From GCA-002733465 sp039969155 (GTDB lineage Bacteria; Pseudomonadota; Gammaproteobacteria; Enterobacterales; Kangiellaceae): a DNA stretch of 64,000 nucleotides. How positions within the stretch are numbered: position 1 is the stretch's first letter; each line of letters opens with the position of its first letter. Under the pieces are notes generated by a model. The model was not told the origin of the DNA. It did not search any database and saw only the letters and a program-made list of their open reading frames with translations. The DNA lies in contig JBDVOJ010000106.1 in assembly GCA_039969155.1 (NCBI GenBank), forward strand, positions 1 through 64,000, written 5' to 3'. A program made the translations under genes and the position numbers. Positions 43,374 through 53,300 of the stretch are shown here, piece by piece.

Positions 43374-46300
43374 CTACTTAGCTTGTCTGGTTCGTCGAAT
43401 AAGTGCTAACAACGACAGCGACAACCAAGTCAATGCTCCTCCACCTCCCGAGCTTTCAGTCTCAGCTGGTGGCTCTTGGACTGTCACATTGCTAGTAGTT
43501 TGACTTGTAATACCGTTCCCATCCGTCACAGTTAAAGTAACCACGTAAATCGCCGCAGCTGCATAAGTGTGGGATGGTGATTGGTCAGTCGAACTAGCCC
43601 CATCTCCAAAGTCCCAAGCATAAGTGAGTGAGCCGCGACCACCAGTTGTGGTGTCAGTGAATGTGGCCGTTAAATTATTAGTACTGACACTAAATCCAGA
43701 AACTGGTCGTGTATCAATAACAATATTTGCGCCAGTAGAAGTACTAGAACGCCCTTCAGCATCTGTAACCACCAAACTTACAGCGTATGTACCATCTTCT
43801 GTGTAAGTATGACTAGGTGATGCACTGGTTGAACTCTCGCCATCACCAAAATCCCAAGCATAACTTAACCCGCCAACTCCACCGGTAGAAGTATTAGTGA
43901 AGGTAACCACTTCATTGGCGATTGCAGACGAAAATGCAGCTAGTGGTGCAGTATCAAGAGTGACGGTCTTGGTTGAAACCGATTCGTTTTGATCCGTGTC
44001 AGTAACTGTCAAAGTAACCGTATAAGTACCATCCGTTGCATACTGATAAACCGGTGAACTTGCAGTTGAAACTCCCACGCCATCGCCGAAGTCCCAATCA
44101 TAAGTATAATTAAAAGAACCACCGGTAGTAGCATCAGCAAAGGTCACACTTCTTTCTGATGAGCTGGTAGAGAAATCTGCAGCCAAAGCAATACTGCCGG
44201 CAGCCAAGGTAATGGTCGCAGTTGTATTATTAGTGGCTTGAGCATCAATATTCATACTAAAACCCAAATTAGGCAGCACTAATCCCGCAGCAGGTTTATT
44301 GGGGCTCGAGTAATCGTTTGCGTCATCGAACGTCGAGTTAGAAGTCAAATTATTATCCTGAGAATAACTTGATTGCTGATACAGACTAAACGCAGCATCT
44401 CTAATCTGAACGCTAGAACGCTGGGTTCCAATTAGGTTTTGATCAGCATCCACTACGCCAATAAAACCATGTCCTGGATGATCGCCCACCTTATTGTCTG
44501 AGTAGCTGGAATCTGCGAACCATAAAACGACCCCGCCATCGTATCCACGACTTGATAATCCTTCGTCGACACCATTATGACTCCTTAATTGAATGTAATA
44601 GTTACGCGGTTTACCTGCAGACTTGTCAGTGATTCGTTCAAACCCATTCAAGGTTGCTGTGCCAGCAGTTTCAGCACCATCTATAAACGTTTCATTACCA
44701 TCAGCAATTGTCACCAAGTCGTCGACGACAAAACCATAGTCACCAGTGTTAGCATCAGTGATATATTCAAACTTAATTGAGACAGATTGCCCCTGATAGC
44801 TACTTAAATCAAAAGTGAGATCAACCCAACCTAAAGCGCCTTCTGCGCCAGCGATGTCTAGCGAGTTGCCGGAAATGTAGTTTACGACACTGGCATAGCT
44901 AGGATAGTTAGCGGCGAGCGGGTTAGTTGCATTGGTATGATTTCCAGCAATAACCTGGTTGTTAACACTCACTTGCACATAATCCCAATCAGCTTCAATC
45001 GCCCACCTTGACTTCATGCTAAGAGAAACACTTGTGCCAGCAGGTACGTCTAAATCGAAAGACATCTCATTAGAAAGGTTGTCTCCTCTTTCAGAGTAAT
45101 ATTGATAACTAGCCGTGTAAGGCGCACCAAAATCGACCAATGGCTCTGGCAAATTAACTTTTATTTGATTGACACCACTCGCGTGATTCACCGCTTCTAC
45201 CAAGTTATAACTTTCACTAGTGCCAGAAAGGTCGTTTAAATGTACTTCAACTTGATTCAAGAAGTTGGTACCGTGCATCGCTTGTAAATTTTCTCGTGCA
45301 TAAGGACTAAAACCTACAGGCATCGTTCCTGATGGACTTCCAGTCCAACTTCCACCAGCCATAACTGACCAGTTGCCAGTTGGTGCGCCATCATCGGAAG
45401 AACCTGTATCATATTCGTCAGGCAATCCGAGGTCGTGACCAAACTCGTGTACGACAACCCCAGTGGCAGCATCAATTGGCTGAATGGTATAGCCAAAAAT
45501 TCGTTTATTAGTACCTGGGATAGCGTATCCCATAGTGGTTGGATTACCTGTTTGATTGACAAAAAATCGATGTGACCAAATAGCGTCATCACCTAGCACC
45601 CCGCCTCCAGCTTCTTCACCCACAGATGAATGGAAAACGTTAATGTGATCAATAAAGCCATCGGCTTCATTGACGATGCCGTTGCCGTTTAAATCATAGG
45701 GATCTTCGATATCGTATTGCTCTAAATCGATAGTATTGGCGGCGACAACTTTAGCAATCGCCTCTTCAATTAACTTAGGTGCATCAAGATCATTGTCATC
45801 ATTATCAGGATCATTGCCACCGTAAGTCGCAGCATTACTGTCCGCTGTTACCCAACCAAACACATCACCAGTAAAGAAAAATTCTCCGCCAGAGACTTCT
45901 TGATAAAATTGATAACCCGACATGAGGTTTTGATTTGAAGGACCAGTGTAGCCGGTAGTTGAAAACATCAATTGCCGATAATGATCAACAGAATAGTTAT
46001 CGTAATACATTCCCGTATCACCGCTATCTAAACGATTATCATCATAAGGTAAATCAGGAAAGTCGATCAATAAACCGAGCGCTTTAACCGTTTTTGGGGC
46101 ATTGGTTTTCTTTTGAAGCTGATTATTGAGCTTAACCGGCTGACTGAATTTATGCAGCGGTTGATTCAATGTGGCTCTTGCTTTGTATTGTTCAACAATA
46201 GCTCTAATTTCTTGTTCAGTCGCATTTGGCTTGATTTCACCCCGCTTTTTTAACCAATATTCGATTCGTTCTTCATTGATTACTCCGGGATCTTTTGGTG

Positions 46301-46403
46301 ATGATTTAGGAAAACTTCCATCGGCATAAACGCTCAGCGAAAAAGGCGCTAAGCCGGCTATTAGGGCAAGCTTCCATGATATATTTGGGACTATTTTCTT
46401 CAT
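43374..46403 (-). CDS. Secreted M6 metalloprotease with PKD repeats and GlyGly-CTERM
   Basis: 1009 residues. Signal peptide (about 1-27, ending SLSVYA), pro-region, M6 (immune inhibitor A-like) peptidase with zinc motif HEFGHDLGLPDEY near residue 317, a beta-sandwich middle region (about 395-600), three PKD domains (about 741-815, 821-895, 899-975, each with WDFGDG) and a C-terminal GlyGly-CTERM: a Gly-rich linker, the helix LTWLSLSLLALI and a basic end (RRTRQAK). That tail marks proteins cleaved by rhombosortase and secreted, often by type II secretion. No rhombosortase gene is in the window. It lies four bases after a lipoprotein gene on the same strand. Confidence 0.95.
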   Translation of the reverse strand: MKKIVPNISWKLALIAGLAPFSLSVYADGSFPKSSPKDPGVINEERIEYWLKKRGEIKPNATEQEIRAIVEQYKARATLNQPLHKFSQPVKLNNQLQKKTNAPKTVKALGLLIDFPDLPYDDNRLDSGDTGMYYDNYSVDHYRQLMFSTTGYTGPSNQNLMSGYQFYQEVSGGEFFFTGDVFGWVTADSNAATYGGNDPDNDDNDLDAPKLIEEAIAKVVAANTIDLEQYDIEDPYDLNGNGIVNEADGFIDHINVFHSSVGEEAGGGVLGDDAIWSHRFFVNQTGNPTTMGYAIPGTNKRIFGYTIQPIDAATGVVVHEFGHDLGLPDEYDTGSSDDGAPTGNWSVMAGGSWTGSPSGTMPVGFSPYARENLQAMHGTNFLNQVEVHLNDLSGTSESYNLVEAVNHASGVNQIKVNLPEPLVDFGAPYTASYQYYSERGDNLSNEMSFDLDVPAGTSVSLSMKSRWAIEADWDYVQVSVNNQVIAGNHTNATNPLAANYPSYASVVNYISGNSLDIAGAEGALGWVDLTFDLSSYQGQSVSIKFEYITDANTGDYGFVVDDLVTIADGNETFIDGAETAGTATLNGFERITDKSAGKPRNYYIQLRSHNGVDEGLSSRGYDGGVVLWFADSSYSDNKVGDHPGHGFIGVVDADQNLIGTQRSSVQIRDAAFSLYQQSSYSQDNNLTSNSTFDDANDYSSPNKPAAGLVLPNLGFSMNIDAQATNNTTATITLAAGSIALAADFSTSSSERSVTFADATTGGSFNYTYDWDFGDGVGVSTASSPVYQYATDGTYTVTLTVTDTDQNESVSTKTVTLDTAPLAAFSSAIANEVVTFTNTSTGGVGGLSYAWDFGDGESSTSASPSHTYTEDGTYAVSLVVTDAEGRSSTSTGANIVIDTRPVSGFSVSTNNLTATFTDTTTGGRGSLTYAWDFGDGASSTDQSPSHTYAAAAIYVVTLTVTDGNGITSQTTSNVTVQEPPAETESSGGGGALTWLSLSLLALIRRTRQAK

Positions 46404-46407
46404 TTGA

Positions 46408-46725
46408 TTATTTACTCTTGTTACTTTTCAAGCACTGCTGATATTGCTCATTCTTGGCTTTGATAAACGCTAAAATAACTGCTTTCTTTTCGGCCTGACT
46501 CATATTTTCTTTAATTTTGCCACTTCGAACTAAAGCAGGTTCTAATTTCCAAATATCTTCAACTTGTACCGGTTGTTTGCATTTGACTGGGATTTTTCGA
46601 ACCAAAGGTTGATTGGTTGACTGCTCAGTTTCTTGTACTTCCGAAGTCGTATGGGTACAACCGATGGCAGCAAGAGACACGATGGTCAACAAGCCAAATT
46701 TAGGGAATTGCTTTATTAAACTCAT
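46408..46725 (-). CDS. Small lipoprotein paired with the M6 protease
   Basis: 105 residues from ATG 46725; an upstream in-frame start at 46800 would put 25 residues before the signal peptide. The signal ends in the lipobox LAAIGC. The mature part has a Pro/Lys-rich stretch with one Cys (PVKCKQPVQVEDIW) and a helical end (SQAEKKAVILAFIKAKNEQY) with another Cys. No family recognised. Its stop lies four bases before the M6 protease start, so the two are one transcript. A chaperone, inhibitor or anchor for the protease is possible but unproven. Confidence 0.7.
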   Translation of the reverse strand: MSLIKQFPKFGLLTIVSLAAIGCTHTTSEVQETEQSTNQPLVRKIPVKCKQPVQVEDIWKLEPALVRSGKIKENMSQAEKKAVILAFIKAKNEQYQQCLKSNKSK

Positions 46726-46952
46726 ATTGAGATTCTTTTTTAAAAACGGATCGAGAGTATAGTTATTGTGCAACGCAAAATCTTTGTAAATAATCCACAA
46801 AACTGGGCTTAAATAGCGCTATTTAGCGATTTTGTGCACCAATTCTAAGGTTGGTCGGTTAACCGGCTCTGACTTCGCACGAATCCTGTGGTTATGCCCG
46901 CGCATAGAATTGAGTTACTATCACAGCACTCTCTTTGTACAAAACACATTCT

Positions 46953-49280
46953 ATGCATACTTTTTCAAAGAGCCTGATGACATTCTTTTCTTGGATTGTG
47001 AATAACCCGCTCAAAATTATTATTGTCAGCTCAATACTACTAATGATTTTTTCAATTGGACTTTCCAAGCTAACCATTAGTAACGACTTTAGGGTTTATT
47101 TGAGTAAAGATAACCCGCAGCTACTCGCTTTTGAATCATTCGAAAACAACTATGTCAGTTCGGATTCAGCAACCTTGGTTATCGAAAATAAACAAGGTGA
47201 CTTATTTAACCTTCGGTCTCTACAACTTATAGAACAAGCTACTGAGTTAGCATGGCAAATCGATGGTGCCTATCGAGTTTCATCACTCACCAATTACCAA
47301 TATACCCGCTCGCAAAATGATGAAATCGAAACTAATTATTTGGTCGAATCAACTGAGGGTATGACACTTTCTCAATTGAATAAATTAAAAGAAATTGCCT
47401 TGTCAGAAAATCGTTTAGTGAAATCATTAATCACTGCAGATGGCAAATTAACCGTGGTTGTTATCAACTTAAGGTTAGATAAATCCCTCAACAATGCTTC
47501 CACTACAGTGACATTGCAAATGGAATCATTGAGAAATAAGTTAAGGCAGCAGTTCCCAGAATTTGAAATTGACAATGGTGGCTCAACCGCGTTTAACACA
47601 ACCCTTGCTCGGGCGGTAGCTAATGATCTAACCACTTTGGTGCCTATCAGTTACGTACTTATTTTTTTGGGCTTAGTTTTGTTCTTAAAAAGACTTAGCG
47701 GTACTGTTGCTACTTTTTTATTAATCACCGCTTGCTTAGTCAGTACATTTGGTTTCTTTGGCTGGATTTCACCGGTGCTAACGCCAATAGCAGGGTTTGC
47801 GCCAAGCATTCTGCTGTCAATAATGGTTGCTGATAGTGTCCATATCATTACCAGCTATTACCAATTTCGAGCGTCTGACGATGATAAAAAATCCGCGCTA
47901 ATTAAGAGCCTCTCGATAAACTATACACCGGTGTTAGTGACGAGTATTACTACCATCATTGGTTTTTTAACCCTTAACTTTAGCTCATCACCACCTTATC
48001 AAGACTTAGGAAACATGGTCGCATTTGGTGTGCTGTTGGCATTAGTCTTTAGTATTTTTCTGTTACCAGCCTTACTAATAGTAATCCCAGAAAACAAACC
48101 TTTTTTATCGAAAGAAAATATGCAGTTCAAAGGATTTTCAGATTGGATTATCGGTCATCGAAAAAAAATACTAGCATCAATGCTATTAGCAGTAATCTTT
48201 CTCACCGTCTCTATTCCCAAGAACAAGTTATCAGATAACTGGTCGCAATACTTCGATCAAAGTTTTGAAGTCGTGAAGCTGGTTAAAAAGGTAGATGGCT
48301 ACCTTACCGGAGTCAATTCGCTGGAGTATTCGATTAGCTCCAGCACTAAGCAAGGCATTTTTTCTCCCGAATACATTAGTCAACTGGATCAGTTTGAACA
48401 ATGGTTTCTAACCCAAAAAAAGGTCGTTAAGGTGAGCAGTTTTAGCCAGCTAATGAAAGACCTAAACAAAACGATGCATAATGATAGTTTTTCTGAGTAT
48501 AAGATTCCGCAAACTAGCGAGCTTGCAGCGCAGTACCTACTATTTTATGAGTTCGGGTTACCAGCAGAACTTGGACTCAATAATTTAGTCACCATCCATA
48601 AAGATGCGACTCGATTTAGTGTCTCAGTAACCGATGCTGGTTCGGATGAATTATTGGCGTTAGATACTAAAGCACAAGCATGGTTAAAACAAAATGCTCC
48701 TGCACTTGTAACGAGCGAAGCGACTGGTTTGGGAATAGTTTTTGCGCACATTGCGCAACGCAATATAAGCAGTTTACTAGCGGGAACTCTGCTCGCTCTG
48801 TTGGGTATATCTGCTATTTTAGTTTTGATATTTAAATCGCTGAAATTTGGTTTGATCAGTTTAATACCCAATATCATTCCGGCAGCGATGGCCTACGGCC
48901 TTTGGGGAATACTCTATGGCTATGTGGATATTTCACTTTCAATAGTAGCTTGTTCGACCCTTGGGATTGTTGTTGATGATACAGTTCACTTCCTGCATAA
49001 GTATCGATTGGCCAGACTGTCTGGTTTAACTTCGCAGGAAGCCATTAGAGCAACATTTTCTCGAGTTGGTAAAGCATTACTAACAACCACTGTTGTATTA
49101 TCCGGAGGCTTTATGATTTTGGCTATTTCACATATGAATACCTCCGCAGCAATAGGTATGCTAATGGCAATCACGCTAGTATTTGCACTAATCGTTGATT
49201 TTTTATTACTACCACCATTATTATTAATTTTAGATAAGTACCAATTAGCGGGTAGCACAAAGAAACAAGTTGGCGACTAA
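46953..49280 (+). CDS. RND-superfamily (MMPL) exporter
   Basis: 775 residues from ATG 46953 (an upstream TTG at 46935 adds six residues). Twelve predicted helices: one, a periplasmic loop of about 170 residues, five, a second loop, five to six. Two internally repeated cores, with SIMVADSVHIITSYY in the first half and GIVVDDTVHFLHKYR in the second, carry the intramembrane Asp residues of RND proton-driven carriers. It resembles the hydrophobe or lipid exporters of the MMPL group rather than AcrB. No membrane-fusion partner is adjacent. It heads a run with the DUF924 and DUF1801 genes. Confidence 0.88.
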   Translation: MHTFSKSLMTFFSWIVNNPLKIIIVSSILLMIFSIGLSKLTISNDFRVYLSKDNPQLLAFESFENNYVSSDSATLVIENKQGDLFNLRSLQLIEQATELAWQIDGAYRVSSLTNYQYTRSQNDEIETNYLVESTEGMTLSQLNKLKEIALSENRLVKSLITADGKLTVVVINLRLDKSLNNASTTVTLQMESLRNKLRQQFPEFEIDNGGSTAFNTTLARAVANDLTTLVPISYVLIFLGLVLFLKRLSGTVATFLLITACLVSTFGFFGWISPVLTPIAGFAPSILLSIMVADSVHIITSYYQFRASDDDKKSALIKSLSINYTPVLVTSITTIIGFLTLNFSSSPPYQDLGNMVAFGVLLALVFSIFLLPALLIVIPENKPFLSKENMQFKGFSDWIIGHRKKILASMLLAVIFLTVSIPKNKLSDNWSQYFDQSFEVVKLVKKVDGYLTGVNSLEYSISSSTKQGIFSPEYISQLDQFEQWFLTQKKVVKVSSFSQLMKDLNKTMHNDSFSEYKIPQTSELAAQYLLFYEFGLPAELGLNNLVTIHKDATRFSVSVTDAGSDELLALDTKAQAWLKQNAPALVTSEATGLGIVFAHIAQRNISSLLAGTLLALLGISAILVLIFKSLKFGLISLIPNIIPAAMAYGLWGILYGYVDISLSIVACSTLGIVVDDTVHFLHKYRLARLSGLTSQEAIRATFSRVGKALLTTTVVLSGGFMILAISHMNTSAAIGMLMAITLVFALIVDFLLLPPLLLILDKYQLAGSTKKQVGD

Positions 49281-49309
49281 TTTGAAATTCGAGCACAAAG
49301 GGGCTTTCC

Positions 49310-49849
49310 ATGCGCTATCAAGAAATTATTGATTTCTGGTTTAACGAAATTGACTCTAAATATTGGTTCAAGAAAGATGCTAACTTTGACCGGCAACTTA
49401 AACAGCGCTTTTGGGATACCTACCAGGCGGCAACACGTTGCGAGCTCTACGAATGGCGGCAAACTCCCGGTGGAAGCCTTGCAGAAGTTATCGTTCTTGA
49501 TCAGTTTTCTCGCAATTACTTTAGAGACTCAGCAAAAGCCTTTGAATTTGACGCGTTAGCCTTAGCGTTATCACAAAACGCCATTGAGAAAGGATTTGAT
49601 AAAGACATACCAATAAAGCGAAGAAGCTTCCTTTATATGCCGTATATGCATTCCGAATCATTAGAAATTCACAATCAAGCGCTAAAACTTTTCGCAACCG
49701 AAGGACTAGAGAATAACCTCGACTACGAAAAGAGACACAGAGATATTATCGAAAAATTCTCTCGATATCCGCATCGAAATCAAGTTCTGGGTAGAGAGTC
49801 CACTGCAGAAGAGCTAGAATTCTTATCACAACCCGGCTCTTCGTTCTAA
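49310..49849 (+). CDS. DUF924 family protein
   Basis: 179 residues, all-helical, cytoplasmic. Typical motifs: IIDFWFNEIDSKYWFKKDAN, LAEVIVLDQFSRNYFRD, FLYMPYMHSESLEIHNQAL and FSRYPHRNQVLGRESTAEE. The fold resembles TPR-like helical proteins, and no function is established. It begins 29 bases after the exporter gene and is followed after 16 bases by DUF1801. Confidence 0.9.
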   Translation: MRYQEIIDFWFNEIDSKYWFKKDANFDRQLKQRFWDTYQAATRCELYEWRQTPGGSLAEVIVLDQFSRNYFRDSAKAFEFDALALALSQNAIEKGFDKDIPIKRRSFLYMPYMHSESLEIHNQALKLFATEGLENNLDYEKRHRDIIEKFSRYPHRNQVLGRESTAEELEFLSQPGSSF

Positions 49850-49865
49850 CACATCAGGAAGAAAC

Positions 49866-50282
49866 ATGTCTGATCTTAAAACTACTACTACTAAAAAGTC
49901 GCCCAAAGAATTTATTCAATCTATAGAGCACCCAACACGCCAACAGGATTCGCTTATATTACTAGAATGTTTTTCTCGAATAACCGGTGAACCTGCGGTC
50001 ATGTGGGGAACGGCGATTATTGGCTATGGGAGTTATCATTATGTTTACGCTAGCGGTCGAGAAGGAGACTGGATGAAGACGGGTTTCTCGCCTAGAAAAA
50101 ACTATATCAGCGTTTATTTGATGAATGGGTTTAGTCGATTCGATGAACTTCTCTCCAAACTGGGAAAACACAAGCATGGGAAATCATGTCTAAACATCAA
50201 CAAACTGGCAGATGTTGATATGGATGTTTTAGAAGAGCTTATATCTGAGTCATATCGTTGCATGAGCGAGAAGTATGACTAA
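49866..50282 (+). CDS. DUF1801 family protein
   Basis: 138 residues. The DUF1801 (YdhG-like) fold is shown by the helical N terminus followed by ITGEPAVMWGTAIIGYGSYH, the turn with FSPRKNYISVYLM and a closing helix (VLEELISESYRCM). Function unknown. It is last in a run of three and convergent with the second giant GGDEF/EAL gene. Confidence 0.88.
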   Translation: MSDLKTTTTKKSPKEFIQSIEHPTRQQDSLILLECFSRITGEPAVMWGTAIIGYGSYHYVYASGREGDWMKTGFSPRKNYISVYLMNGFSRFDELLSKLGKHKHGKSCLNINKLADVDMDVLEELISESYRCMSEKYD

Positions 50283-50324
50283 CCAAGTCAAATTGAAAAC
50301 ATCATTTACGATAAAGAAAATTGC

Positions 50325-53300
50325 CTAGACCGAAATGGGCTTGATCAAGTCACTGATATCTAAATTTGACTGCAGCAATTTGGTCGCTTGAACAGCGCAA
50401 CAAGGTTTACCGAGCAAGTATCCTTGAACCTCATCGACACCAAATTGGTGCAGCATGGCAAGCTGCTCTCGATCTTCAACGCCTTCTCCAATAACTCGAA
50501 GGTCAAGGTTATGAGCCAACGCGACAATCGAGGCAACCATTTTAGCATCGCGTTTATCGCGAGTTAAGTCACTGATAAAAGACCGGTCGATTTTAAGAGT
50601 TTGAATCGGGAATTTTTTCAAATAGTTAAGTGACGAATAACCGGTACCAAAATCATCCAACGAAAGCTTTAGGCCAAACTCGCGTAGTCGATTAAGCGTT
50701 TTGATAGTGTGCGTCATATTTTCCATCAACGAACTTTCTGTTATCTCAAGCTCAAAATTCTCAATCGCTATACCATGTTTGGTGAGTGCCTGCTCAACGG
50801 TATCGATTAGATTCTTATCTTGAAACTGAAGGGCTGACAAATTTACTGCCAAATTCAATGTCTGGAACCCCATACTATTCCATTCCTTTAGTTGTTTGCA
50901 TGCAGCATTAAGAACCCAAGCTCCCAAAGGTAATATCAAGCCCGTCTCTTCCGCGATTGGAATAAATTCATTGGGTGCCACTAAACCTCGTTCAGGATCG
51001 TTCCAACGAACTAGCGCTTCAAAACCTACAATATGTCCAGAGAGTAATCCTATTTTTGGCTGGTAGTGAAGAACAAACTCATCATTTTCCAAGCCCAGTC
51101 TCACTCGTTTTTCCAAAGCGATACGGTTGATCAGCCTTTCGTTCATGGAATCTGAGAAAAATGAAAAGTTATTCTTACCATGATTTTTTGCGTGATACAT
51201 TGCAATATCTGCATTGCTTAGAAGTGTTTCTACGTCGGAACCATTCTCACCAAGAACCGAAATACCTATACTTGGACTGATCACTAAGTCATGTTCTCCA
51301 ACCGTAAAAGGGCGCTGCATCGCTAGCAAGATATTGTTTGCTACTTTAACTACAGCATCTAAAGTATCCAACCCTACTAATGCAATAGTGAACTCATCAC
51401 CACCGAGCCTGGCAATAATGTCAGATCGCCGCACACAACTCCTTAGTCGCTCTGCGACAGCGATTAATACCGAGTCACCAAAACTGTGACCAAGACTATC
51501 ATTAACATTTTTGAAATTGTCTAGATCGATGAATAAAACTGCAAGCAAACTAGCATTTTCTTTGGCGAGCAATATACTTTGCTCCAATTGCATGGTTAGT
51601 TTTGAACGATTAGGTAGCGAAGTTAACGAGTCGTAGTCTGCTAGCCGACGAAGTTCCCTTTCCGCTTTGATACGATAGTTAATATCAGTAATCGTTATCA
51701 CAAAATTTGACTCATCCCCTGCCTCACTAACGACTGCCGCCATTTTCATATCAACCGGAATTTTTCTTCCACTAGAGTTTCTTAACCAGAGTTCTCTAGT
51801 GTAAAAACCATGGGCAAGGATTTCTTTCATGATCTTACCACTCAACATTTCACCATCACTTGTTATTTTTGAACTGGAAATCCCCTTTCCATCAAACACA
51901 TCGCCGACTATTGAAGAATCAAACCCCGTGATTCTAGTAAAGGCATCATTTATGGCAATGATTTCAAGTTTCTGATTAAGAATGATCGCGCCGTCATTGG
52001 TACTTTGGAATGCCGATGCCAAAAGCTGATTTTTTTCTTCAGCTCGCTTCAAGTTATCAACATTTCGAGTTGTTCCACTAATTCTTGAAGGGGTTCCTTG
52101 GTTGGTATAATCGCTCACTTTGGCTTTGTCTAACAACCAGACCCAAGCTCCGTCTTTGGTCTTTCTACGATAGATTGATTCAATTTTATTCTTTTTACCA
52201 GTCAGCACGTCACTAATATCACTGCGCAGCCTTTGGCGATCGTCTGGATGTATCTGGGTCATCAAAGAAGAGAGAGACTCTTTGTTTATCGCATTTACTT
52301 GAACAAACTCTTCAAATATATTTTGTTTATTCAATTTTCCAGTTTCAATATTCCATTCCCATAATTCATCCCCGCTTCCCCACAGAGCTTGCTCTAATTT
52401 AATTTTGGAATCATCTAGAGCATATTTCATCAACAATTGCTTACGCCAAAACCTATAGCCAAAGATTGATATTAGAAACAATACAATAGAGTAAGAAATA
52501 TAGGCTGGCCAAGTTCTCCATGGAGGAGGATTGATGATAATCCTAAAATTGGCGGGAGTGTCTTCCCAGCGGTGAACACCATTAGAGGCGCGAACTTGTA
52601 ACAAGTACTCTCCAGCAGGTAAATTAGTAAAAGTGAATTTTCGACGATGGCTAAACTCAGACCAGTTAGAGTTGAAGCCATTAAGTCGATAGGAATACTT
52701 AATGTTTTTCGTATTGGCATAGTCTAACGCCAAAAACTCGAAATCAAATACCGAGTGTTCGTAAGAAAACTGCATTGAATGATAAGTATGCAGAGGTTTA
52801 GTCAATTCCCTATCATCGCGAACAATGTTATTGAGTTGACGACTTTTTTTAGCGTTATTAGATTGATAGCTAGATAGATTTGTCGTGAGTTTTGTCAAAT
52901 ACAGTGGTGGAACATTATCTCGTCTTTTAAGTTCTGCAATTCTTAGTTCCGTAGGCGAAAAGCGTATCACTCCTTTGCTACTACCAAATATTAATCTTCC
53001 TGCTGAGTCAAGAAATTGTGTATTCTCATGAAATACCAGCTCAGGTAAGACCTGCTCACTGCCGTAGTTAACTAATTGGTTATTCGGCAAATTGTATTGG
53101 TAAATATTCTTTGAAGCTGTAAACCAAACTTCATCTTTAGAAATGGGGTAAACATTATATAAACTACTATCGGCGAATTTCTGAGTATGGGTGTGGATGT
53201 GAGCTTGAACCGATGCTACACCAGTGCTATCAAGCCGCAACAAGAAAGCTCCATAGTTTTGAGTAAGAAACCAGTAGTCATTGTCGCTGTGATGTTCGGT

